From Desulfobacterales bacterium (lineage in GTDB: Bacteria; Desulfobacterota; DSM-4660; Desulfatiglandales; Desulfatiglandaceae), in NCBI GenBank assembly GCA_027061865.1, contig JAMOVZ010000370.1, forward strand, positions 1-5,888: DNA of 5,888 bases, read 5' to 3'. A program made the position numbers and the translations under genes. Under the pieces are notes generated by a model. It was not told where the DNA came from and made no database searches. It worked only from the letters and a program-made list of their open reading frames with translations. Positions 1 through 5,888 of this stretch are shown in pieces. The first letter of the stretch is position 1. Each line of letters opens with the position of its first letter.

Positions 1-3000
1 GCGCTCCAAGACCGGCCCCTGATGCTTTTGCCGGTATTGTTCTATTGTCTGAGCAAGGACAGCAGAGGCTATCTTGAGGCGCACATATTTCTCTACATCC
101 GCCTCCAGGCGTGCAAGGATCTGCTGCCTTTCTTCTGCAAGCTCAGCAGCCGCAGCTTCGCCGCTCATCCCCTCTAATACATTCTTTTCCCTGCCAATGG
201 TTTGGTCCAGTTCGGAACGCTCGTGCTCGCGTTCCTCTATCTCACTTTTCAGATGTTCAATTCTGCTTTCAATCGTGTCGGGATCAACCGACTCAGCCTC
301 AGCGACAAACTCATCAATTGTTGAACCAGCACCCAGCTTTCTCAGTTGCTTCTCGACCTCCTTCAGGTCGCGCTCCAGGCCTCGCCTGGTGTCTGATCGC
401 TTTTCAGCCACGCTCAACTCGTCATAACTGCTACATCCAGCCTCACTGCACATAGCGTCCAATTTAGCCTTAAGGTCCCTCAGCCTGCTCTGTGCGTCTT
501 TTAGCCTCTTGCTTTGCTTCTTTTTCTGCTTTTCGAGTTCTTTTAAGGTGGCCTCTGCCGAGCGAGCATACTTGAGCCGGGCGTTCAGTTCCGTTGCAAG
601 CTGCTCAGGGGACCTGCCTAATAGATCAGGAGCGATCCTTTGAGCCAGCCCTCTCAAATCTTTATCAAATTGATCAGCGTCCCTGTCTATACCCTTGATT
701 CGCTTTTGAAGGATCGCTGCTTCCTTCAGTTTATCAAAAAGTTCTTTTAGGTCTTCAAGAAACGCCTTTGCTTCTACAGGCTCAGTATCCGCGCTTAGGC
801 CTAAGGGACTAAGGCACTTTTTCCATTCTTGCTTCCAGTTTTTGAGATCGGTCTCAAGCCGCTTTGCCTTGGAGCGAGCGTCTTCTAAGTTGCTTTGTTG
901 AGCCTTCTTCTCGGTGAGCAGTTTTTCTCTGCTGGCTTTCAGCTTCTCTTGAGTCTTTATAATCCGGTTTGCCCTTTTTATCAGTTCAGACAACGATTCC
1001 TTCTCTGACACAGAAGCCTCGCCCAAAGATTGGAGACACTCACTCAGGGCTTGCCTTTGCCTCTCAATATCTACCCATTGCGCTTCAGCTTTTGTCTTGT
1101 GCTCCCTAAGCTTGGAGAGTTCCTCCGCAATGCCTATAACATCTTGGCTCCATGCCCGCATCTCCCTGGGGCTCAGGGGTGTAAGTCCTGAACTTTTCCA
1201 TAATTCCGTCCAATCAAGCCTTAGCTGTTTCATCTTCTCGTCGGCTTCCTTGAGCTCTCCCTTAAGGCGGTGAAGAAGGGCTTTTATGGCCTGCTCATCC
1301 CCGAGGAGCTTGGCCTTTGTGGCCACCCTGTCTGCTTCACGCCTCAGCCTGTCAGCAATTTCGTCTGCCTGCTGAACGCTTATCTCGTATGCTTCAGCCA
1401 GAGAATTGCCGGATTGGAAAGATTCGACAAAACGGGTAATGGCCTCACTTTCTCGGTCTTCCTCTAACCAGGCCTTTTTTACCAGCTGCCAGCCTTCGTC
1501 CCTAATCTTTCTGGCATTGACCAGATCTTCTTCAGTTGGAACCTCTTGTTCAAGCCTCAGACTCTCAATATTCCCCTGAATCTTGACCAGTTCTTTTTCC
1601 GTATCGCTTAGGGCAGAGCGCAGTCGGTTTATTTCGACCTCTGCCTCTCCCATCACTTTCTCGAACCTGTCAATGGTTTCAAAAGAGGGGATTGCAAGGG
1701 ATTCCACCTCTTGCAGACTGCCTGACCATAAGCTCAGCTGCGCCAGTTTGTTCTTTAATGCCTTCTCCGAGTTCTGAATCTCCAAGAGCTCAGATCTGCA
1801 CTGCTTTTCCAGGGTTGCATACTCTTTCGCCCGCTCAACCGCCTCAATCAATGCCTCCGTGGGCTTTGGAGTTGGAACCGAACTAATTTCTTGCTCTATG
1901 CGCGCTAAAGAAGAGGTAAGCCTTGAAATTTCTTCTTCAATACTTTCACGCTTGGACACAAGGCGCTCATGTTTGCTGCCAAGGCTCTCTATGCGGGCCA
2001 TCTCAGTCGTCTTCAGTTTGAGCCTTTCTGCCTCCTCCAAAGTCAAATCATGGCGCAGCCGCGATAGAATCTCCTTGGCTTCGCTGCGAAGGACACTACT
2101 TCTAGTTACAAGTTGAATGCGGTCCTTGGCTGCCTTCCTGTGGCTCCCCAGACGCTGGTGCAATTCTTCAATAGCTTCGCTGTTGACAAGAATCGGCTGA
2201 GGGACCTCGAGCTTTCCCATCTCCTTTTCTATGTCTCCAAGGGCCTGAAGCGCTTCATCCCTCGAACTTTGAGCACCCTCAAGCGCAAAGAGAAGATTAA
2301 TTCGCCTCTCGCCAAAGTCCTCGGGGAGCAGAATTGCATCTGCGTATTCTTTTAGCTTCTCAAGGACTTCCTTCCTCTGTGCGATTAGGGGTAAGGCCTC
2401 TTTAATTCGTTCCAGTCTATTCTTCTCCCGTAACTTTTCCTGAAGCTCATAATCCAGCTCTTTCCTTCTGGTGATTGCCTCTCGCAGGGCGCGGTCGTGC
2501 TTTTCCCATTCCGCACCTGGAAGCTCTGCCTCCCTAAGTAGGGCCTGATTTTTCCTCAGCTCAGAGAGAGCTTCATTGATCCTTCTTTTGGATGCTGAAG
2601 GTAAGAAAAGGGCCTCGGCTTCTTTTTGAAGCTCGCCTTGGACGAGCCTCAGATCTGCTATACCGGAGCCTGCAGCAAAAAGGGCCTGTCCGACGTTGCC
2701 ACTCCCTTCAAGTATCTCCTGGCCACCGCGGACAAGGTCCTCATGGCCGATACCGAACATTGTCTCAAAGACCTCTGCACTTATGCCGCCCAGGAATTTC
2801 TCCAACACACTGTCGTCCAGAACATCCTTGTCATTGCCGGCACGAAGTGTATTGTTCCTGCCCTTCCGGCGAATAAATTCGATCAAGCTGCCGTCACTAT
2901 GCTGTAATGTTGCTCCAACGCGCATTTGCTGGTGGGAGTGGAGAAAGTTATCGGCAGTGCGCATAGGGATTCCGAAAAGTGCCTGCTTCAGACCTCTCAG

Positions 3001-3126
3001 GGCCGAGCTTTTTCCTGCTTCGTTCGGCCCATATATGAGATGAAAATCTCCATCTCCCTTCTCGAGATCAATGGTTACGTCTGTAAATGGGCCAAAGGCT
3101 ATGAGCTGGAGCTGGACGATTTTCAT
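1..3126 (-). CDS. SbcC/Rad50-like coiled-coil ATPase, YhaN type (C-terminus cut off by window edge)
   Basis: A continuous frame of 1042 codons runs from an ATG at 3126-3124 to base 1 without a stop. I checked it codon by codon. The N-terminus is the ATPase half-domain of the YhaN/AAA_27 type: a short beta start, then the Walker A motif GPNEAGKSS at residues 33-41, and the family block MFGIGHEDLVRGGQEILEGS (123-142) followed by GQALFAAGSG (147-156). From about residue 165 to 1020 the protein is rich in Glu, Lys, Arg, Leu and Gln, as in a long coiled coil. The last residues in the window (RQKHQGPVLER) resemble the lead-in to the C-terminal ATPase half in YhaN proteins. The signature motif, Walker B and D-loop should therefore lie past the edge, perhaps 100-200 residues more. 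Only five cysteines occur (443, 697, 771, 893, 898) and none forms a CxxC zinc hook. The gene overlaps the nuclease gene by ATGA, so the two products probably form a Mre11-Rad50-like DNA end-processing complex. Family call is firm; exact substrate is not known. Confidence 0.93.
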   Translation of the reverse strand, partial: MKIVQLQLIAFGPFTDVTIDLEKGDGDFHLIYGPNEAGKSSALRGLKQALFGIPMRTADNFLHSHQQMRVGATLQHSDGSLIEFIRRKGRNNTLRAGNDKDVLDDSVLEKFLGGISAEVFETMFGIGHEDLVRGGQEILEGSGNVGQALFAAGSGIADLRLVQGELQKEAEALFLPSASKRRINEALSELRKNQALLREAELPGAEWEKHDRALREAITRRKELDYELQEKLREKNRLERIKEALPLIAQRKEVLEKLKEYADAILLPEDFGERRINLLFALEGAQSSRDEALQALGDIEKEMGKLEVPQPILVNSEAIEELHQRLGSHRKAAKDRIQLVTRSSVLRSEAKEILSRLRHDLTLEEAERLKLKTTEMARIESLGSKHERLVSKRESIEEEISRLTSSLARIEQEISSVPTPKPTEALIEAVERAKEYATLEKQCRSELLEIQNSEKALKNKLAQLSLWSGSLQEVESLAIPSFETIDRFEKVMGEAEVEINRLRSALSDTEKELVKIQGNIESLRLEQEVPTEEDLVNARKIRDEGWQLVKKAWLEEDRESEAITRFVESFQSGNSLAEAYEISVQQADEIADRLRREADRVATKAKLLGDEQAIKALLHRLKGELKEADEKMKQLRLDWTELWKSSGLTPLSPREMRAWSQDVIGIAEELSKLREHKTKAEAQWVDIERQRQALSECLQSLGEASVSEKESLSELIKRANRIIKTQEKLKASREKLLTEKKAQQSNLEDARSKAKRLETDLKNWKQEWKKCLSPLGLSADTEPVEAKAFLEDLKELFDKLKEAAILQKRIKGIDRDADQFDKDLRGLAQRIAPDLLGRSPEQLATELNARLKYARSAEATLKELEKQKKKQSKRLKDAQSRLRDLKAKLDAMCSEAGCSSYDELSVAEKRSDTRRGLERDLKEVEKQLRKLGAGSTIDEFVAEAESVDPDTIESRIEHLKSEIEEREHERSELDQTIGREKNVLEGMSGEAAAAELAEERQQILARLEADVEKYVRLKIASAVLAQTIEQYRQKHQGPVLER

Positions 3127-4391
3127 TCGGAACTACCCTTGCCTAGCAGTCTTTGCATTAACATTGGTCTTATTTGCCTGATTATTCCCGCAATCCAGTT
3201 CGGATCCCCTGGGTTAAGGCTTTCAACGCCCTGCCTCAGTTCAGCTGGCATCTTTTTCATGAGGTCATCAAGAAGGCTGCCCAGGTTGAGCAACTGTTCG
3301 GGATTCGATTCAAGATTGTCCAGGTATTGATTGAGCTCTCCGATGGGCCCTTCCTTAAAGTCTGTGTAACCCTTTTGTGATGGATAAGAGGTCAGGATCA
3401 ACACTTTCTCTATGAATGCATTTCCGTGGGTGGAATCGATAGCTGTGGAACGAATCTCATTAATCCATCGCTCCATATCGCCTGCAAGCTCCTCATGGGC
3501 CGGGGAGTTTCCATGTATTTCCACTCTCACTATCAGCGGCAGGTTGTCATTCTTTTCTGCAAGCGTCTCAAGTTGCTCGGTGACCATGTCGACAACCATA
3601 TAGCCATCGTCTGCCTTTGAGGCATCTACTTCCAGCTTTTCCCAACGGACCACATCAACGCTTCTGAAATCCAGCCTCACCTTTCCTGCGTCGTCAAGGT
3701 TGACAATAAAACATCCCTTTGGGCCGGTCTCACGGATGTGTCTCCCTTGGGTGTTTCCTGGAAATGCGATAACCGGATCTTGTCTATGGACAATTTCCCG
3801 CTTGTGGGCGTGGCCGAGAGCCCAATAGTCGTATCCCTTGTTCAGCAAGTCATCGAGGCTACAAGGCGCATAGGTCTCGTGGCCTTCTCTACCGTTCAGT
3901 GATGTGTGGAGCAGCCCTATGTTGAAATAACCCGGCTTCTTGGAAGGATAATTCTGGGCAAGATTTTTCTTCATTACGGCCGAGCTGAAACTGCGGCCAT
4001 GTATAGCGACCCCGAGTTTATCAATGACTGCGGTCGTGGCCTTGTTGGAAGGGAATCTGGTCACCCCTTCAGGTAATCTTAATGCCTTTGTTATCTTGCT
4101 GAGTGCATCATGGTTCCCTGCAATTATGAAAACTGGTATTCCTGCTTCCCGGAGTTTCGTTAACTGAGATACCAGGTAAAGACCGGTGTTATAATCTTTC
4201 CAGTCGCTGTCATACAGGTCGCCGGCTATCAGTACAAAGTCAACCTCCTCCTCAATAGCAAGATTAACCAGGTTCTCGAAGGCACGGCGGGTGGCATGGC
4301 GCATCTCTTCGACAGGTGCACCCTCGTAGGCCTCCAGTTTGTGCAGGGGACTGTCCAAGTGAATATCTGCAGCGTGGATGAATTTGATCAT
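3123..4391 (-). CDS. SbcD/Mre11-like DNA repair exonuclease (YhaO-type metallophosphoesterase)
   Basis: A complete 422-residue protein, a normal length for YhaO-like members of the SbcD/Mre11 family. All calcineurin-like phosphoesterase motifs are present: HAADIHLDSP (Asp9, His11), AGDLYD (Asp58), AGNHD (Asn93, His94), LLHTSL (His162) and ALGHAHKRE (His194, His196). These bind two metal ions, usually Mn, and cut DNA. The block PGNTQGRHIRETGPKG (211-226) follows, as in YhaO proteins. The C-terminal part from about residue 250 is the less conserved cap and partner-binding region, ending in a Leu-rich helical tail. The ATG at 4391 is chosen because the first catalytic motif starts only five residues in, as in the family, and because AAGGAG lies six bases upstream. 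It overlaps both neighbours by four bases (ATGA), which points to coupled translation with the ADP-ribosylglycohydrolase before it and its ATPase partner after it. Family assignment is firm. Whether it acts as exonuclease, endonuclease or both cannot be read from sequence. Confidence 0.95.
   Translation of the reverse strand: MIKFIHAADIHLDSPLHKLEAYEGAPVEEMRHATRRAFENLVNLAIEEEVDFVLIAGDLYDSDWKDYNTGLYLVSQLTKLREAGIPVFIIAGNHDALSKITKALRLPEGVTRFPSNKATTAVIDKLGVAIHGRSFSSAVMKKNLAQNYPSKKPGYFNIGLLHTSLNGREGHETYAPCSLDDLLNKGYDYWALGHAHKREIVHRQDPVIAFPGNTQGRHIRETGPKGCFIVNLDDAGKVRLDFRSVDVVRWEKLEVDASKADDGYMVVDMVTEQLETLAEKNDNLPLIVRVEIHGNSPAHEELAGDMERWINEIRSTAIDSTHGNAFIEKVLILTSYPSQKGYTDFKEGPIGELNQYLDNLESNPEQLLNLGSLLDDLMKKMPAELRQGVESLNPGDPNWIAGIIRQIRPMLMQRLLGKGSSE
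3135..3140 (-). promoter_or_regulatory. Ribosome binding site of the YhaN-like ATPase gene
   Basis: On the coding strand the sequence reads AAGGGT, with AAGGG ending 9 bases before the ATG at 3126. It lies inside the last codons of the upstream nuclease gene, whose TGA overlaps this ATG. It is a moderate Shine-Dalgarno, weaker than those of the two genes before it, which suggests reliance on translational coupling. Confidence 0.6.
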
Positions 4392-5314
4392 TTAGAACTC
4401 CTTGCCCTGGCCAGCCTGGCCCCTAGATCAGCCAAATAGACCTTGTTCTCAATCCTCTCCGCCCAGCTCTGAGGAATGGCCTCAAAGCCCAGGTATGCAC
4501 CGCTTATGGCCCCCGCTATGCACGCGATGGAGTCTGAATCACCATTGGTGTTAGCAGCACGAAGTACACATTTCTCATAGCTATACGGATACCTGAGAAA
4601 ACAGTAAAGCGCCAGGGCCACGGCTTCCTCCCCAACCCAACCCTCACCAAGAAAGGAGAATGCCTCCTCCTCACCTTCCCATTCAAGGCATTTTCTAATT
4701 TTTTCAATAGCTTTTTCCCATTCATCGGAAATCCCACTGGTAAAGTTTAGCAATTCGCCTATCATTCCAGATGGCTCCATGCCATCCAGCGCCAGCTTCA
4801 CGAGATATGCAGCACCAATGCAGGCAGCATCGGCTGCCTTGTGGCGGTGGGTGCATATACCGGTTATATGCGCCACGCCTTTCAGTTTTTTAGGATTGTG
4901 CTGGTAAAAGTATCCAACTGGGGCGGATCTCATGGCAGAGCCGCATCCCTTAGATTCGGCCACTCCGCTACTAGTCCAGTGTATACCCTTTTCCATTTTT
5001 GCAACAGCGGTTAGGCACGTCCTGCCCGGTGCCCTTGAGGGAGTATCCGGTGCATGGCACCATTTTATAAACTCCTCCTTCACCTTATTCATTAAAGTCT
5101 CTATGTCCTTGTGGCCCGCCTCAATGAGTGCCTCTGCTATTGCTATGCTCATCTGGGTGTCATCGGTGTACACTGCTGGATCCGGAAGGTCCTTGATTCC
5201 CCCCTCTCCATACACTCCCTTTATCTGCTCAAAAGTCATGAACTCCACTGGAGCACCCATGGCATCACCTATAGCCAGGCCAAAGATCAGGCCTTTTGCC
5301 TTTTCCGTGCTCAC
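4388..5314 (-). CDS. ADP-ribosylglycohydrolase (DraG/ARH-like)
   Basis: A complete 308-residue protein, the usual size for the DraG/ARH family, which hydrolyses the bond between ADP-ribose and its target using two Mg or Mn ions. Motifs appear in the family order: GLIFGLAIGDAMGAPVEF (residues 8-25), YTDDTQM (49-55, with Thr50-Asp51-Asp52 as metal ligands), GCGSAMRSAPVG (123-134), CTHRHKAADAA (154-164) and the C-terminal NGDSDSIACIAGAISGAYLG (257-276, with Asp259, Asp261 and Ser262 as metal ligands). All expected ligands are intact, so the enzyme should be active. The start is GTG at 5314: the conserved first motif begins only seven residues in, and a strong GGAGGTGA sits just upstream. The gene follows the ARPP-1 gene by 19 bases and its TGA overlaps the nuclease ATG. 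No nitrogenase genes are visible in the window, so a DraG role in nitrogenase control is unsupported. The substrate could be a protein, DNA, RNA or a small molecule. Confidence 0.95.
   Translation of the reverse strand: MSTEKAKGLIFGLAIGDAMGAPVEFMTFEQIKGVYGEGGIKDLPDPAVYTDDTQMSIAIAEALIEAGHKDIETLMNKVKEEFIKWCHAPDTPSRAPGRTCLTAVAKMEKGIHWTSSGVAESKGCGSAMRSAPVGYFYQHNPKKLKGVAHITGICTHRHKAADAACIGAAYLVKLALDGMEPSGMIGELLNFTSGISDEWEKAIEKIRKCLEWEGEEEAFSFLGEGWVGEEAVALALYCFLRYPYSYEKCVLRAANTNGDSDSIACIAGAISGAYLGFEAIPQSWAERIENKVYLADLGARLARARSSK
4398..4403 (-). promoter_or_regulatory. Ribosome binding site of the SbcD-like nuclease gene
   Basis: The coding strand reads AAGGAG, then six bases, then the ATG at 4391. 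The site is embedded in the last codons (Ala-Arg-Ser-Ser-Lys) of the ADP-ribosylglycohydrolase gene. It supports the chosen start and coupled translation through the ATGA overlap. Confidence 0.75.
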
Positions 5315-5318
5315 CCTC

Positions 5319-5326
5319 TCACCTCC
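5319..5326 (-). promoter_or_regulatory. Strong ribosome binding site deciding the GTG start of the ADP-ribosylglycohydrolase
   Basis: The coding strand reads GGAGGTGA, a full match to the 16S anti-Shine-Dalgarno core, with seven bases between GGAGG and the GTG start at 5314. It fills most of the 19-base gap after the ARPP-1 stop codon (TAA at 5336-5334) and is the best ribosome binding site in the window. Confidence 0.85.
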
Positions 5327-5333
5327 CCTCTTT

Positions 5334-5888
5334 TTAATACACCCGATTCCTCATTCTCTCCCTAAACCTTTGCATCCTTGAATTTGTATTGTTGCCCCTT
5401 TGATAGTTCGTTTTCTTGAATACCGGTATGTGAATAACTTCGCCATCCAGCACCAATGCAAAGCCTATAGCGGAGCTTGACTCCAGTCTGCAGTCAGTAC
5501 CCACTCCCACTGATGGATGTTCCTTGATCTCTGCACTCCTCACTGATTTGAGAAAACGAGTTACAGGGCTTTTGAGGGCCTTGCTGTCATCGATTTCCAG
5601 GGAGAGGTCGAGCGCATCCAGGGCATAGCTGCTAACAAGCTTGCCAAACACCTTTTCAAATGTCTCGGCCCTGCCAAAGGCATCCATTCCTGCCACCTTG
5701 CCATTTATCATGAAAACAGCACCTACCTGCCCTTGAGCAGTGGTGAATCTGGACGTGTAGTCAGAAAGTGCATCCCTATTGCTTTCATAAATGGCTGCCA
5801 TTGCACCTGTAGGTGAAAATACCTTCATCCTGTCGGCACGCAAGGCAATATCATCCCATATTGCAAACTGGTCTGCCCTGTATTCCCG
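5334..5888 (-). CDS. ARPP-1 family protein, C-terminal part (N-terminus beyond window edge)
   Basis: The frame is open from the right edge to the TAA at 5336-5334, giving 184 residues. Numbering from the edge, it shows features I recall for the ARPP-1 family (ARG and Rhodanese-Phosphatase-superfamily-associated Protein, formerly a DUF): DQFAIWDDI (6-14), SPTGAM (25-30), GQVGAVFMINGKVAGMDAF (53-71), SYALDALD (87-94), and HPSVGVGTDCRLE (124-136) followed by a beta strand ending in HIPVF. The conserved DQ-x-x-x-W block lies upstream of any start codon in the window, and relatives have well over 100 residues before it, so the gene clearly begins outside. A TTG at 5843 is not a credible start. No catalytic motif is obvious and the biochemical function is unknown. 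Its link with ADP-ribosylglycohydrolases is what the family is named for, and the next gene is exactly that enzyme. The last 27 residues are Arg-rich (seven Arg, two Lys, one Glu) and could bind nucleic acid or a partner; that is inference. Confidence 0.85.
   Translation of the reverse strand, partial: REYRADQFAIWDDIALRADRMKVFSPTGAMAAIYESNRDALSDYTSRFTTAQGQVGAVFMINGKVAGMDAFGRAETFEKVFGKLVSSYALDALDLSLEIDDSKALKSPVTRFLKSVRSAEIKEHPSVGVGTDCRLESSSAIGFALVLDGEVIHIPVFKKTNYQRGNNTNSRMQRFRERMRNRVY

Noticed and set aside
421..450. Cys893 and Cys898 as a Rad50 zinc hook
   Set aside because: The spacing is CxxxxC rather than CxxC and the position is near the C-terminal ATPase half, not the middle of the coiled coil.
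74..455. Plus-strand open frames of 114-117 codons
   Set aside because: They lie antisense to the coiled-coil part of the YhaN-like gene, are Ser/Arg-rich or of low complexity, and resemble no family; they are shadows of the minus-strand gene.
2592..3330. Several overlapping plus-strand open frames of 93-134 codons
   Set aside because: They are antisense to the Walker A region of the ATPase and the end of the nuclease gene, where protein-family conservation is clearly on the minus strand.
4516..4737. A 73-codon minus-strand frame inside the glycohydrolase gene
   Set aside because: It is an out-of-frame overlap with the C-terminal half of the glycohydrolase and has no family resemblance.
4388..5314. 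Nitrogenase regulator DraG in the strict sense
   Set aside because: The fold and metal motifs match the broad family, but no nif or draT gene is visible and the neighbours are DNA-processing genes, so the specific name is not justified.
5315..5333. A promoter or terminator between the ARPP-1 and glycohydrolase genes
   Set aside because: The gap is 19 bases and is mostly Shine-Dalgarno; there is no room for -35/-10 elements within it and no hairpin with a T-run.
4932..5381. A 149-codon plus-strand open frame
   Set aside because: It is antisense to the conserved N-terminal half of the glycohydrolase, crosses its ribosome binding site and the ARPP-1 stop, and has no recognisable domain.
5334..5843. 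A TTG at 5843 as the start of a complete 169-residue gene
   Set aside because: The frame continues upstream to the window edge and encodes the conserved DQFAIWDDI block of the family, and no ribosome binding site precedes the TTG. The gene is partial, not short.

Overview
The window holds four genes, all on the minus strand and packed head to tail, so it reads as one stretch of a longer operon transcribed from high to low coordinates. In order of transcription they are: (1) the C-terminal part of an ARPP-1 family protein, entering from beyond the right edge and ending at 5334; (2) a complete DraG-like ADP-ribosylglycohydrolase (5314-4388, GTG start); (3) a complete SbcD/Mre11-like metallophosphoesterase nuclease of the YhaO type (4391-3123); and (4) an SbcC/Rad50-like coiled-coil ATPase of the YhaN type (start 3126) whose frame stays open to the left edge, so its C-terminus lies outside.

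Spacing is tight throughout. There are 19 bases between genes 1 and 2, with a near-perfect Shine-Dalgarno in the gap. Genes 2/3 and 3/4 overlap by four bases (ATGA), and their ribosome binding sites lie inside the last codons of the gene before. No intergenic stretch is long enough to hold a promoter or terminator. The operon promoter must lie beyond the right edge and the operon end beyond the left edge. I saw no tRNA, rRNA, CRISPR array, insertion sequence or obvious repeat.

Functionally, two modules are joined. The nuclease/ATPase pair is a Mre11-Rad50-like DNA end-processing complex; every catalytic motif expected in the captured part is present. The ADP-ribosylglycohydrolase keeps the Thr-Asp-Asp and Asp-Ser-Asp-Ser metal motifs and so should remove ADP-ribose from a protein, nucleic acid or small molecule. 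ARPP-1 takes its name from gene-neighbourhood association with ADP-ribosylglycohydrolases, and its biochemical role is unknown to me. The combination suggests, but does not prove, that removal of ADP-ribose and DNA end processing are linked in one repair or conflict-response operon.

The source is a bacterium or archaeon of medium GC content (near half by eye), with AGGAGG-type ribosome binding sites and GTG used as a start. The protein style would fit an anaerobic Desulfobacterota-like or related bacterium, but this is a weak guess; nothing in the window fixes the taxon.
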